Position numbers and translations under genes: made by a program
Notes under the pieces: generated by a model
Database searches by the model: none
What the model saw: only the letters and a program-made list of their open reading frames with translations
Told to the model about the DNA's origin: nothing
Part shown: piece by piece, positions 51,948-61,207 of the stretch
Numbering within the stretch: the first letter of the stretch is position 1
Layout: every line of letters begins with the position of its first letter
Assembly: GCA_022820805.1 (NCBI GenBank)
Contig: JAJEEV010000024.1
Location: 62,001-126,000 of the forward strand
DNA length: 64,000 bases
Source of the DNA: Acidimicrobiia bacterium
Lineage (GTDB): Bacteria; Actinomycetota; Acidimicrobiia; Acidimicrobiales; Aldehydirespiratoraceae
Reading direction: 5' to 3'

Positions 51948-53459
51948 TCAGCTTGCGGCGACGGCAACGGGGATGCGCCGACGGCCCGGGGACGAGTCCG
52001 AACCGGCAAGGGCGGGCCGCGACTCGATGTCTACCAGGGCGCCCTGCAGGAAGTTGGCGGCGGCCGCGGTGACCTCGACCCGGGCGTAGGTGCCGGGCTG
52101 CGGGGCTCCGCCGGGCGGAGACGGGAAGTGCACCAGGGTGTTGCGCCGGCTGCGGCCGGTGGTGACCGCGGGGTCCTTCTTGCTGGGCCCCTCCACCACG
52201 ACCTCCTCGATCCTGCCGATGCGGGCCTCGTTGGCGAGGCGGCTGGAGCGCTCGATCACACGCCGCAGGCGCTCGTAGCGGTCCACCGAGACGTCGTGAG
52301 GGACGAACCGGTCGCCCATCTCGGCGGCCGCGGTGCCGGGCCGGGGCGAGAAGATGAACGTGAAGGCGCTGTCGTAGCGGGCCTCGGCGGCCACTTCGAG
52401 GGTCTGAACGAAGTCGGCCTCGGTCTCGCCGGGGAAGCCGACGATGATGTCGGTGGACACGGCCAGGTCCTCCACCGCAGCCCGAGCCGATCTGAGGCGC
52501 TCCAGGTAGCGCTCGGACGTGTAGCCCCGGCGCATGGCCCGCAGCACGGCGTCGCTGCCGGACTGCAGCGGCAGGTGCAGGTGCTCGCACACCGCCGGGA
52601 CCTCGGCCATGGCCGCGATCGTCTCGGGCCTCAGGTCCTTGGGGTGAGGGCTGGTGAATCGCACCCGCCGGATGCCGTCGAGGGCCCCCACCGCGCGGAG
52701 CAGGTCGGCGAACAGCGGGCGGGCCCGCCGGTCGGCCGTCCATCCCGACCCGCACCACCACTCGTCGTCCCCGGCCGAAGCTGCGTCGCTGCCGTTGGTG
52801 CTTCCCCGGCGTGACAGGGCCAGGTCGCGGCCGTAGCTGTTGACGTTCTGGCCGAGGAGCGTGACCTCGGTCACGCCGGTCGCGGCCAGAGCCCTCACCT
52901 CGTCCACCAACTCGCCGAACGGTCGGCTGATCTCGGGTCCGCGTACCGCGGGCACGATGCAGAAGGTGCAGCTGTTGTCGCAGCCGATCTGGATGGTCAC
53001 CCAGGCGGAGTGCTCCGCCTCGCGACGGGCCGGAAGGGCCGACGGGAAGGCCTCGGCGTCCTCACGGACCGTCTCGGCGAGGATCTCCACCACCGGCCCG
53101 TGCCGCCGGGCGTGGTCGATGAGCTCGGCGGCACGGTGCACGTTATGAGTGCCGAACACCACGTCGACGTGGCCGGCCCGCTCCCGGACCAGCTCCCGGT
53201 CCTTCTGGGCGAGGCAGCCGGCCACCGCGATCAGCGCGTCGGGCCGCTTCGCCTTCACCGCCTTGAGCCGTCCCAAGGCGCCGTACAACTTGTTGTCGGC
53301 GTTCTCGCGGATGCAGCAGGTGTTGAGCACCATCACATCGGCCTGCTCCAGGACCGAGGCTCGCTGGTAGCCGTCACCCTCGAGCAGGCCCGCGATCCGT
53401 TCGGAGTCGTGCTCGTTCATCTGGCACCCGAAGGTGCGGATGGCATAGGTCCGGGCCAC
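51948..53459 (-). CDS. miaB: tRNA-2-methylthio-N6-isopentenyladenosine synthase MiaB
   Basis: MiaB, 503 residues, a radical-SAM methylthiotransferase acting on i6A37. The N-terminal cluster domain has FGCQMNEHDSERIAGLL, VLNTCCIRENADNK and AVAGCLAQKD; the radical-SAM motif is CDNSCTFCIVPAVRG (CxxxCxxC). A TRAM domain lies at the end. A stretch of about 25 polar residues (around STNGSDAASAGDDEWW) is inserted in the radical-SAM domain and is unusual. In actinobacteria this gene usually lies near recA-recX, as here. Confidence 0.95.
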   Translation of the reverse strand: MARTYAIRTFGCQMNEHDSERIAGLLEGDGYQRASVLEQADVMVLNTCCIRENADNKLYGALGRLKAVKAKRPDALIAVAGCLAQKDRELVRERAGHVDVVFGTHNVHRAAELIDHARRHGPVVEILAETVREDAEAFPSALPARREAEHSAWVTIQIGCDNSCTFCIVPAVRGPEISRPFGELVDEVRALAATGVTEVTLLGQNVNSYGRDLALSRRGSTNGSDAASAGDDEWWCGSGWTADRRARPLFADLLRAVGALDGIRRVRFTSPHPKDLRPETIAAMAEVPAVCEHLHLPLQSGSDAVLRAMRRGYTSERYLERLRSARAAVEDLAVSTDIIVGFPGETEADFVQTLEVAAEARYDSAFTFIFSPRPGTAAAEMGDRFVPHDVSVDRYERLRRVIERSSRLANEARIGRIEEVVVEGPSKKDPAVTTGRSRRNTLVHFPSPPGGAPQPGTYARVEVTAAAANFLQGALVDIESRPALAGSDSSPGRRRIPVAVAAS

Positions 53460-53487
53460 GACCCCAGGCTACGGCCACCAACTTGCG

Positions 53488-53706
53488 CTAGGCGGCCGTG
53501 GCCACCTCCACCACAGCCGCAGTGCACAGAGGGTCCGGGATCGACTCGCCGTGGTCGCGCAGGCTCGCTATATGGAACTCGATGGCCGCTCGGATCTCCG
53601 CCAGCAACTCGTCAAGGTTGTCGCCCGTGGCTACGCAGCCAGGCAGGTCCGGCACGTAGGCGGCGAGATTGCCGGGTGCCCTCTCGATGACAACTGTGTA
53701 CCTCAC
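53488..53706 (-). CDS. hicB: HicB-type antitoxin
   Basis: A 72-residue antitoxin with the HicB partial RNase H-like fold: RYTVVIERAPGNLAAYVPDL, LPGCVATGDNLDELLAEIRAAIEFHI. The DNA-binding C-terminal domain found in longer HicB proteins is missing, so operator binding may be absent or supplied elsewhere. Its start overlaps the hicA stop as ATGA, so the toxin is encoded first, the standard hicAB order. Confidence 0.85.
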   Translation of the reverse strand: MRYTVVIERAPGNLAAYVPDLPGCVATGDNLDELLAEIRAAIEFHIASLRDHGESIPDPLCTAAVVEVATAA

Positions 53707-53906
53707 CGCGACCCTTGCTCCTTCAAGCCCGACTGTCTCATGATACTCGCCCAGGTGCGTGGCGGAAGATCGTCACTTGCCCTTCCCGCAATCGTGACAG
53801 TTCCCGGCTTGGAGGGATGGCGGTATTGGCGATGACTGCCCCTGGTACGGACACACCGCCATCCGTCCGCCTCAATCAGACCGATGGCATCTCGCACCTT
53901 GGGCAT
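53703..53906 (-). CDS. hicA: HicA-type mRNA interferase toxin
   Basis: A 67-residue HicA toxin. The dsRNA-binding-like fold is recognisable: VRDAIGLIEADGWRCVRTRGSH contains the catalytic His in the GSH motif, followed by RQYRHPSKPGTVTIAG and IMRQSGL. HicA cleaves mRNA until bound by HicB. It lies upstream of hicB, between recA and miaB, where recX is usually found. Confidence 0.86.
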   Translation of the reverse strand: MPKVRDAIGLIEADGWRCVRTRGSHRQYRHPSKPGTVTIAGRASDDLPPRTWASIMRQSGLKEQGSR

Positions 53907-53945
53907 GGCTTCCCCGAAGCACGCCGACGATGCCCTGCGATCGGG

Positions 53946-55010
53946 CTATGCGGCCGAGCGTGCGGTGTCGCCTGGACCGTCGTAGGCAGCAGCCGCGGCG
54001 GCCGCTTCGATCTCCTCGGGGTCGGGTTGGGGCATGACGGCCTTCCACACCAGGTCGGCGATCTCCACCATCAGCTCCGGGTTGTCCTGCAGGAACGTCT
54101 TGGCGTTCTCGCGGCCCTGGCCGAGTTGCTCGCCGTCGTAGGTGTACCAGGCGCCGGACTTCTTCACGATGGACTCCGTGACGGCCAGGTCCAGCACCGA
54201 GCCCTCACGGGAGATGCCCTGCCCGTACATGATGTCGAACTCGGCCTGCTTGAACGGTGGGGCGCACTTGTTCTTCACCACCTTCACCCGGGTGCGGTTG
54301 CCCACCACCTCCATGCCGTTCTTGATCGACTCGATGCGGCGGATGTCGAGCCGCACCGACGAGTAGAACTTCAGGGCCCGGCCGCCCGGGGTGGTCTCGG
54401 GAGAGCCGAACATCACCCCGATCTTCTCGCGCAGCTGGTTGATGAAGATGCAGATGGTGTTGGACTTGTTGAGGTTGGAGGTGAGCTTGCGCAGCGCCTG
54501 CGACATGAGCCGGGCCTGCAGGCCGACATGGGTGTCTCCCATGTCGCCCTCGAGCTCGGCCCGGGGGGTGAGCGCGGCCACCGAGTCGATCACCACCACG
54601 TCGAGCGCACCGGAGCGTATGAGCATGTCGGTGATCTCCAGGGCCTGCTCGCCGGTGTCGGGCTGGGAGATGAGCAACTCGTCGATGTCCACGCCGATGG
54701 CCTTGGCGTAGACCGGGTCCATGGCGTGCTCGGCGTCGACGTAGGCGCAGATGCCGCCGTTGCGCTGGGCCTCGGCCACCACATGGGTGGCGAGGGTCGT
54801 CTTGCCCGAGGACTCCGGTCCGTATATCTCGGTGACCCGGCCCCGGGGCAGGCCCCCGATGCCGAGGGCGAGGTCGAGCGACAGCGCCCCGGTGGGGACC
54901 GCCTCGATGCTCATGGTCGCCTTCTCGCCCATCTTCATGACCGAGCCCTGGCCGAACTGCTTGTCTATCTGGCTCATGGCCATGTCCAGAGCCTTGTGTC
55001 GATCGTCCAC
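53946..55010 (-). CDS. recA: Recombinase RecA
   Basis: RecA, 354 residues, promotes strand exchange and LexA cleavage. Walker [16 protein letters not shown], Walker [11 protein letters not shown], the L2-flanking [20 protein letters not shown] and [16 protein letters not shown] are typical. The C-terminal tail is shorter and less acidic ([16 protein letters not shown]) than usual. The GTG at 55010 has GGAGAAGGAA upstream. A LexA box and a promoter are present at 55159-55188. recX is missing downstream; hicAB occupies that site. Confidence 0.97.
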   Translation of the reverse strand: MDDRHKALDMAMSQIDKQFGQGSVMKMGEKATMSIEAVPTGALSLDLALGIGGLPRGRVTEIYGPESSGKTTLATHVVAEAQRNGGICAYVDAEHAMDPVYAKAIGVDIDELLISQPDTGEQALEITDMLIRSGALDVVVIDSVAALTPRAELEGDMGDTHVGLQARLMSQALRKLTSNLNKSNTICIFINQLREKIGVMFGSPETTPGGRALKFYSSVRLDIRRIESIKNGMEVVGNRTRVKVVKNKCAPPFKQAEFDIMYGQGISREGSVLDLAVTESIVKKSGAWYTYDGEQLGQGRENAKTFLQDNPELMVEIADLVWKAVMPQPDPEEIEAAAAAAAYDGPGDTARSAA

Positions 55011-55356
55011 TTCCTTCTCCTGTGTCTGGTGCGCCCCTTGGGCGCTGGGGTTGGATTTCAGTTGGCCATAAGGCGAGTCGGGGATGCTTGTCGAAGCTAC
55101 GAGGGGGGTGTGACAAGCCCGGCTTGCCGGGCCGCCGTCCCATCGAGCATATCACATAAGTGTAGTTCCGAACATTTGTTCAGGTCAAGCATCACGCGAG
55201 GCCGCGACAAGCGCAGTCAGCGCTCTGCGGGGCACGGATGGAGCAGACCGGCATTGCTCGCATCGAGGCGCCGCGGGATTCGACTCGCCGGTCGGGAACC
55301 AAACGAACCCCGCGTGCGTTGCCTACCGTAGAGCAGTACAGGAGAAAGGCAACACC
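55011..55356. other. recA-msrB divergent intergenic region
   Basis: About 345 nt. It contains the recA promoter and LexA box, and further right the msrB leader with AGGAG at the start. There is no sign of another gene. Confidence 0.6.
55159..55188 (-). promoter_or_regulatory. recA promoter with embedded LexA box
   Basis: On the minus strand, TTGACC (55188-55183) and TACACT (55164-55159) form a -35/-10 pair with an 18-nt spacer. GAACAAATGTTC lies within the spacer (55170-55181), so LexA binding would block RNA polymerase. It is the same palindrome as box C near lexA. Confidence 0.82.
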
Positions 55357-55845
55357 ATGGCCCTGCGAATGTTCCGCAAACCGCGCCAGCCGTCCGGAAC
55401 CGAGCCCAACAGAAAGGCGTCCCCCATGACCTCGCAAGCCTCCCCCGCCCGCCAGACCTTCGACGACTCCGAGCTGCGGGACCGCCTCACGCCGGCGCAG
55501 TACCAGGTGACCCAGCAGGCCGGCACCGAGCGGGCCTTCACCGGCGAGTACTGGAACTGCCACGACGACGGCACCTACCACTGCATCGTGTGCGACGTGC
55601 CCCTGTTCTCCAGCGACACCAAGTACGAGTCCGGCACCGGTTGGCCCAGCTTCTGGGAGGCGGTCGACCCCGACGCGGTGGAGATCCACACCGACCGCAG
55701 CTTCGGCATGGTCCGCGAGGAGGCCCTCTGCGCCAACTGCGGCGCCCACCTCGGCCACCGATTCCCGGACGGACCCCGCCCCACCGGCGAGCGCTACTGC
55801 ATGAACTCCGCCTCCCTGCGCCTCGAGCGCGGCGACGACGGCTGA
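55357..55845 (+). CDS. msrB: Peptide methionine (R)-S-oxide reductase
   Basis: MsrB, 162 residues, repairs methionine-R-sulfoxide. Zinc-binding pairs CIVCDVPLF and CANCGAHLGH, the substrate region YESGTGWPSFWEAVD, and RYCMNSASLRL with the catalytic Cys are visible. The ATG at 55357 has AGGAGAAAGG upstream; an ATG at 55426 would remove a basic 23-residue extension. The gene is divergent from recA and shares its upstream region, so LexA control cannot be excluded. Confidence 0.93.
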   Translation: MALRMFRKPRQPSGTEPNRKASPMTSQASPARQTFDDSELRDRLTPAQYQVTQQAGTERAFTGEYWNCHDDGTYHCIVCDVPLFSSDTKYESGTGWPSFWEAVDPDAVEIHTDRSFGMVREEALCANCGAHLGHRFPDGPRPTGERYCMNSASLRLERGDDG

Positions 55846-55875
55846 CGAACCGCCAACAGCGGGACCGAGCCTCGG

Positions 55876-56667
55876 CTAGGGCACGGCGAGGGTGAGCGAC
55901 TCGGCGCCGTTGACCTCCACGGTGTAGGTCTCGCCGGGGGCGAGGGTGTCGCCCGCATCGCCGAGATGCACCCAGGCGTCGAGCTCGAGGGTCCGGTCGG
56001 AGCAGTCGATCGCCCACGGCGTGGGGCGCGGAACCCAGGCGGTGACGTCCACGACGATGCGCCTGCCGTCCCTCGTGGCCTCCTCGCGGCCGATCCGGTA
56101 GCAGCCGTCGACGTCGGACACCGCGAAGAGGACATGGACGAAGGCCTGCTGGCCCTCCCAGACGATCTCGGTGCCGGTGACGTGGACCGGCGCCTCCACC
56201 GGCCGGCGGTCCTCGGCACTCCAATCGCCGTCCACCATCTCCGGCGGCGGCTCGACCAGCACCAGCACCATGTCCACCTTGCTGGGATTGCCCCTGGTGA
56301 TCACGTCGTAGGCGGTGTCGTTGATGAAGGCCAGCCGGCCGTCGGACTCCTCGATCCGGGCCGACACCGAGTAGGTGTTGCGCGAGTCGATGTCGTCGCG
56401 GTCGTACTCGACCCTGAAGGAGATCGGGACCTGGCCCGGATCGGAGATGACCTGCTCGGCGATCAACTCCGCGGAAGCGTCCGCGTACGACGTGTCGCGT
56501 ACCTGGACCGTCAACGTCGCGCCCGGGGTGAGCGCGATCCGCTCGGAGTAGGTCACCGTCCCGCTGACCGACGAGCCGCCGAACACTGACACCGAGCCGC
56601 CGCACCCGGTCACCACTGCCATCAGCGCCGCAGCGACGAGCAGGGCCACCCTGCGGCTGTGGCTCAT
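55876..56667 (-). CDS. YbaY family lipoprotein
   Basis: A 263-residue lipoprotein with the lipobox VVTGC (residues 19-23). A YbaY domain follows: SGTVTYSERIALTPGATLTV and PISFRVEYDRDDIDSRNTYS. The C-terminal third (from about residue 150) is a separate beta-rich segment (ETYTVEVNGAESLTLAVP). The function is unknown; similar domains are found in stress-related lipoproteins. AAGGAGG precedes the ATG. It is convergent with msrB and divergent from the GNAT gene. Confidence 0.82.
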   Translation of the reverse strand: MSHSRRVALLVAAALMAVVTGCGGSVSVFGGSSVSGTVTYSERIALTPGATLTVQVRDTSYADASAELIAEQVISDPGQVPISFRVEYDRDDIDSRNTYSVSARIEESDGRLAFINDTAYDVITRGNPSKVDMVLVLVEPPPEMVDGDWSAEDRRPVEAPVHVTGTEIVWEGQQAFVHVLFAVSDVDGCYRIGREEATRDGRRIVVDVTAWVPRPTPWAIDCSDRTLELDAWVHLGDAGDTLAPGETYTVEVNGAESLTLAVP

Positions 56668-56782
56668 GGGCAGACCTCCTTGCTCCGGCAAGGACCAGGC
56701 TCTCTGGACCTGCTCACCGGGTACGACGCTGCCGCGGCGGCGCTGGTTCCCCGATTCATCTTGTCGCCCGTACGCTCCCGTC

Positions 56783-57817
56783 GTGCGGATCGTCAACGCC
56801 CGGTCTCTGGACTCAGCCGGCTTCGCCGCGGCACTGGAGCGCCAGCAGGCGGTGGACCGCGACCGCGACCCCGGCCTGCCGGTCACCCCTGCGGCCGAAC
56901 TGCGGGCCGTCTTCGCCGACGACGCCACCGACCATTGCCGGCACCAGCGGGTGATCGCCTTCGCAGGCGACCGCGCCGCCGCCATCGGGCACGTGGAGTT
57001 CAACACCGACGCGGCCAACGCCAACCTGGCCGGGGTCGAGATCACCCCCACCGACGACCGCACCGCAGCCCTGGTGCTGGCCGAGCTGCTGCGGCTGGCC
57101 CGCGACGACGGGCGGACCTCGGTGATCGCGTGGGGCGACCACACCCCGGCCGCCGATGCCTTCTGGACCGGCCTCGGGGCCGAGCTGCGCTACACCGAGC
57201 AGGAGTCCAGACTCGACCTGGCCGCGGTGGACCCCGAGCTCATGGCGCGCTGGATCGACGCCGGTCCGGCCGACCTGGAGCTGGTGCACTGGGCCCGCCG
57301 CTGCCCCGAGGACCGGATCGACGCCCTGGTGGCCACAGGCAACGCTATGAACGACGCCCCCACCGAGGACCTCGAGGTGGCCGACACCGTCGTCGACGCA
57401 GCCATGGTGCGGGCCGAGATCGAAGCCCGAGCAGCCCGCGGGCTGGAGTACCGGGGTGTCCTGGCGGTCACCGCCGAGGGCGAGGCCGCCGGCACCACCG
57501 AGGTGTTCGTCAACCGCCACCGCCCGGCGGCGTCCTGGCAGTGGAGCACGGTGGTGCTGCCCGCCCACCGGGGCCGGCGAATCGGGCGCTGGATGAAGGC
57601 CGCCATGTGGCAGCGCCTGCGAGCCACCGAGCCCGAGGTGACCACCCTCCAGACCGGCAACGCGGCCAGCAACTCCCACATGCTGGCCATCAACGTCGAG
57701 ATGGGATTCAAGCCCACCCACCTGATGGGCTGCTGGCAGGCCGAACTCGACACCCTCGAGTCCGGAATCAGCCGCCTCGCGCCAGCAGGCGGGTCCGCAG
57801 CAGGTTCAACGCGGTGA
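56783..57817 (+). CDS. Tandem GNAT-family acetyltransferase
   Basis: A 344-residue protein with two GNAT-like halves. The N-terminal half lacks a clear acetyl-CoA loop, while the C-terminal half has the P-loop-like VVLPAHRGRRIGRWMKAAMW and NAASNSHMLAINVEMGFKP. Tandem GNATs with one active half are common in actinobacteria (mycothiol synthase is one such), but I see no specific marker. The GTG at 56783 is chosen because it begins the first fold. It overlaps cinA by 50 nt, convergently. Confidence 0.82.
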   Translation: MRIVNARSLDSAGFAAALERQQAVDRDRDPGLPVTPAAELRAVFADDATDHCRHQRVIAFAGDRAAAIGHVEFNTDAANANLAGVEITPTDDRTAALVLAELLRLARDDGRTSVIAWGDHTPAADAFWTGLGAELRYTEQESRLDLAAVDPELMARWIDAGPADLELVHWARRCPEDRIDALVATGNAMNDAPTEDLEVADTVVDAAMVRAEIEARAARGLEYRGVLAVTAEGEAAGTTEVFVNRHRPAASWQWSTVVLPAHRGRRIGRWMKAAMWQRLRATEPEVTTLQTGNAASNSHMLAINVEMGFKPTHLMGCWQAELDTLESGISRLAPAGGSAAGSTR

Positions 57818-59054
57818 TCGTGCCGAGCTGACGCACCATCGTCCGGGCCATGTTGAAGCGCACCCGGGAGGCTTCGCCCCCGCCGTCGAGGTGCAGCCCG
57901 ATCCAGACCGTGCCCGCGTCGGCGCCCTCGTGGGGATCGGGACCGGCCGCGCCGGTGGTGGCCAGCCCCACGTCGGCTCCCAGCACCCGGCAGGCGCCCT
58001 CGGCCATGGCCAGCGCCATGTCCGAACTGACCGCGTTCACGTCGGGCGCGCCCAGGACATCCGTCTTGATCTCCCGGTCGTAGGGCACCACCGCACCCCG
58101 CAGCACCCTGCTCGCTCCGGGGACATCGGTGAGGCGAGCCGCGATGAGCCCGCCGGTGACCGACTCGGCCAACCCCAGCGTGAGGCCCTGCGACTGCATC
58201 AGGGCGACGATCACCGACTCCATGGTGTCGTCGTCGGCGCCGAACACGGCCTCGCCGATCACGGCGCGCGCCCTTGACTCCACCGCCGACAGCACCGCAC
58301 CGGCGGTCTCGTCGTCGGCGGCCTTGGCGGTGATGCGGACCTTGAGTCCCTCCATGCCGCTGGCCAGGAAGGCGATGGTGGCCTCACCGGTGGTGTCGAG
58401 CCGGCGCATCTCCGGCTCCAGAAGCTCGGCCAGACCGGACTCCGAGTACCCCCAGGTTCGCAGGGTCCGGCTGCGGATCACGTGACGCTCGCCGGCGCGG
58501 GCCTGCAGATCGGGCAGCACGCACTCGCTGACCATCTTCTGCATCTCCCACGGCACCCCGGGAACCGCGTAGATCACCTTCTCACCGTCCGCGGGCGGGT
58601 CCGCGGTCGCCGGCCCCGGCTCCCCTCGCCTTACCGGGCAGATCAGGCCGGGCGCCGTGCCGGGCTGGACGTCCATCACCCGGGCACCCACCGGCACGTC
58701 GGCCTGCTGCAGGTTGTTGGCCGGCATCTGGCGGTCGCGGCGGTAGAACATGGCCCGGATCCGCTCGACCACCGCCTCGTCGCGGCGCAACTCGACACCC
58801 ATCACGGCCGCGATGGCGGCACGGGTGATGTCGTCGGGGGTGGGGCCGAGGCCCCCGCAGACGATGACCGCGTCGCTGCGGTCCAGCGCCTGCTCGAAGG
58901 CGGCCACCATCCGGTCGAGGTTGTCGCCGACCTTGGTCTGGAAGTGGCTGTCGATCCCGGCCAGCGCGAGCTGCTCCCCGATCCAGGACGAGTTGGTGTC
59001 GACGATCTGGCCGAGCAGCAGCTCGGTCCCGACCGCCACGACCTCACATCTCAC
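57768..59054 (-). CDS. cinA: CinA-family protein (nicotinamide nucleotide/competence-damage protein)
   Basis: CinA, 428 residues, with the N-terminal MoaB/MogA-like COG1058 domain (AVGTELLLGQIVDTNSSWIG; VIVCGGLGPTPDDITRAA) and the C-terminal PncC-like amidase (GLAESVTGGLIAARLTDVPGASRVLRGAVVPYD). The conserved AESCTGG here reads AESVTGG. The enzyme acts on ADP-ribose and NMN. Located between pgsA and recA, as in other actinobacteria. Confidence 0.92.
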   Translation of the reverse strand: MRCEVVAVGTELLLGQIVDTNSSWIGEQLALAGIDSHFQTKVGDNLDRMVAAFEQALDRSDAVIVCGGLGPTPDDITRAAIAAVMGVELRRDEAVVERIRAMFYRRDRQMPANNLQQADVPVGARVMDVQPGTAPGLICPVRRGEPGPATADPPADGEKVIYAVPGVPWEMQKMVSECVLPDLQARAGERHVIRSRTLRTWGYSESGLAELLEPEMRRLDTTGEATIAFLASGMEGLKVRITAKAADDETAGAVLSAVESRARAVIGEAVFGADDDTMESVIVALMQSQGLTLGLAESVTGGLIAARLTDVPGASRVLRGAVVPYDREIKTDVLGAPDVNAVSSDMALAMAEGACRVLGADVGLATTGAAGPDPHEGADAGTVWIGLHLDGGGEASRVRFNMARTMVRQLGTITALNLLRTRLLARGG

Positions 59055-59124
59055 GACACCGGCACCGATCGGGTTCGCTCGCAGCCGCCGCGGCCCGGCA
59101 CCGGTACAGCTTCCATGGGGGCCG

Positions 59125-59724
59125 CTACGACCGCTCGCGGCTGCGGCCGGCCGCCAGAGCGGAGCGACCGTCGATCAGGTACTGCAGTCCCGTCACGACG
59201 GTGAACGCCACCGCCACCCACAGCGCGGCCGTCAGCACCGCACCGGCGTCCTCCAGGGTGGGCATGACCGCCATCGCCAGCGCCAGCCCCTGAACGGAGG
59301 TCTTGTACTTGGCGGAACGGCGAGCCGGAATGGACACCCCCGCGCCGGCCCATCGAGCCCTCCAGGCCGTTATTCCAAGCTCCCGGAAGGCGATGACGGT
59401 CACCGGCATCCACCAGTACCGCTCCACCGCCACCAGGCAGAAGGCAGCACCGAGCACGACGACCTTGTCGGCGAGCGGGTCGAGGAAGGCGCCGCTGCGA
59501 CTGGTGACGTTGGCCCACCGGGCCACGCGGCCGTCGAAGAAGTCGGTGCCCGCCATGGCCAGGCCCAGCCCGAACGCCGCCCACGACGCGCCCTTGGTGT
59601 CGTCGGCCTGCAGGATCAGCAGGAACAGGACCGGCGACAGCAGCAGCCGGGCGAGGGTCAGCAGGTTGGCGGGGTGCAGCAGGCTGGCCTGCGCGGGCGC
59701 TTCGGCGCCGCTCGCGGAGCTCAT
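59125..59724 (-). CDS. pgsA: CDP-diacylglycerol-glycerol-3-phosphate 3-phosphatidyltransferase
   Basis: PgsA, 199 residues, an integral membrane CDP-alcohol transferase making phosphatidylglycerophosphate. The motif is complete: GTDFFDGRVARWANVTSRSG followed by AFLDPLADK (D-x2-DG-x2-AR...G-x3-D-x3-D). Several TM segments flank it. The ATG overlaps the rimO stop as ATGA. The rimO-pgsA-cinA order is normal for actinobacteria. Confidence 0.93.
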   Translation of the reverse strand: MSSASGAEAPAQASLLHPANLLTLARLLLSPVLFLLILQADDTKGASWAAFGLGLAMAGTDFFDGRVARWANVTSRSGAFLDPLADKVVVLGAAFCLVAVERYWWMPVTVIAFRELGITAWRARWAGAGVSIPARRSAKYKTSVQGLALAMAVMPTLEDAGAVLTAALWVAVAFTVVTGLQYLIDGRSALAAGRSRERS

Positions 59725-61019
59725 GCCGCCACCAGATCGCAGCCCACAGCCGCAGTAACCGTCACATCGGCGAAGGTACCCGGTACCAGAGCGCCGGGCA
59801 CGTCGACGACGCCGTCGATCTCCGGGGCCTCGCGGTGGGTACGGCCCACGCCGGGCTCGTCGACCAGAACCGAGACCCGGCGGCCGACCAGGAGGTCGCG
59901 GCGGCGGGCCGTGATGGCGTCCTGAAGCTCGGTCAGTTCGGCCAGGCGCTCCGACCGCAGACCCTCCTCGACCTTGCCGCCCAGGGTCGCCGAGTAGGTC
60001 CCGTCCTCCTCGGAGTAGGCGAAGAACCCGCACCAGTCGAGCTGGGCCTCCTCCACGAAGCGCAGCAGCCGGTCGTGATCGTCCTCGGTCTCGCCCGGGT
60101 AGCCGACGATGAAGTTGGATCGGAATGCGGCATCGGGCTCGCGGCGGCGGATGTCCTCGATGCGGGCCAGGAACCGCGGGCCGTCGCCCCAGCGCCTCAT
60201 ACGGCGCAACAGCGGCCGGGACACGTGCTGCAGCGACAGGTCGAAGTAGGGCACGCCGGTGGCGCAGATGGCGTCGATCAGGCGGTCGTTGAGATCCGAC
60301 GGGTACAGGTAGAGCAGCCGGGTGCGGGGCGTCCGGGCCGCCACGGCCTCCACCAGCGCCACGATGCGGCGCTCGCCCCGACCCTGGTCGCGGCCGTAGG
60401 AGGCGAGGTCCTGGGCCACCAGCACGATCTCGGCCGCGTCGAGCTGCTCCACCTCGGTGAGGATCTGCTCGACCGAGCGGCTGCGCTGCGGGCCCCGGAA
60501 GCTGGGGATGGCGCAGAAGCCGCAGGCCCGGTCGCATCCCTCGGCGATCTTGACGTAGGCCCACGGACGGGGCGACCGGGGACGGGGCAGGTTCAGGAGG
60601 TCGAAGGCCGGAACGGAGCGCGCCTCCGGCCGCCCGAGCTCCACCGGAACCGGGGCGGGCCCCGACCCGGCTGCGGCCTCCAGGGACGCGGTCAGCGTCG
60701 TGCCGAACCCTGCGACCCGGTCGACCTCGGGCAGGGCCTCGGCCAGCTCGTCGCCGTAGCGCTCCGCGAGGCAGCCGGTCACCACCAGCGAGGAGCCGGG
60801 CGCCTTGGCCTCCGCGACCGCCAGGATCGTGTCGATCGACTCCTGGCGGGCCTCCTCCACGAAGGCGCACGTGTTGACTACGACCAGGTCGGCCTCGGAG
60901 GGGTCGCGGGCCTCCGACAGGCCGTCGGAGACCAGCAGGCCGGTCAGCTTGTCGGAGTCGACCTGGTTCTTGGGACACCCCAGGGTGTGCACAACGAAGG
61001 ACTTGGGACGGTCGGGCAT
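59721..61019 (-). CDS. rimO: Ribosomal protein uS12 methylthiotransferase RimO
   Basis: RimO, 432 residues, methylthiolates Asp in uS12. The N-terminal part has HTLGCPKNQVDSDKLTGLL and VVNTCAFVEEARQESID, the radical-SAM motif is CDRACGFCAIPSFRG, and a TRAM domain ends the protein. FDLSLQHVSRPLLRRMRRWG (usually DxPxQH) distinguishes RimO from MiaB. The ATG at 61019 is chosen; a TTG at 61034 adds five residues. It is translationally coupled to pgsA. Confidence 0.93.
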   Translation of the reverse strand: MPDRPKSFVVHTLGCPKNQVDSDKLTGLLVSDGLSEARDPSEADLVVVNTCAFVEEARQESIDTILAVAEAKAPGSSLVVTGCLAERYGDELAEALPEVDRVAGFGTTLTASLEAAAGSGPAPVPVELGRPEARSVPAFDLLNLPRPRSPRPWAYVKIAEGCDRACGFCAIPSFRGPQRSRSVEQILTEVEQLDAAEIVLVAQDLASYGRDQGRGERRIVALVEAVAARTPRTRLLYLYPSDLNDRLIDAICATGVPYFDLSLQHVSRPLLRRMRRWGDGPRFLARIEDIRRREPDAAFRSNFIVGYPGETEDDHDRLLRFVEEAQLDWCGFFAYSEEDGTYSATLGGKVEEGLRSERLAELTELQDAITARRRDLLVGRRVSVLVDEPGVGRTHREAPEIDGVVDVPGALVPGTFADVTVTAAVGCDLVAA

Positions 61020-61113
61020 AGCGGGCGTGACCAAGGTACCCCGGCCGCTCGGCCGTCAGATCAACCCTGAGGAGCGTGCCCGGGAAGGCGCAGGCCCATC
61101 GCCTAGAGACGGG

Positions 61114-61207
61114 GTCTTTCCCGCTCTTGTTCGCTGCGCTCACGGGCCGCTCGGGCCACGGCCTCGCGCCGTATGGGCCGCGTTGTCCTGGCTGGCCGCT
61201 CGGCCTC
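61114..61207 (-). repeat. Dispersed repeat copy R5 between CapA and rimO genes
   Basis: Conserved arm 61114-61180 with one mismatch to R1 (TCATT becomes TCTTT, which removes the TGA), 15-nt spacer 61181-61195, left arm 61196-61207. GAG of the left arm directly follows the CapA stop codon TAA, in frame with CapA. The outer segment seen in R2 and R3 is absent. Confidence 0.88.
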
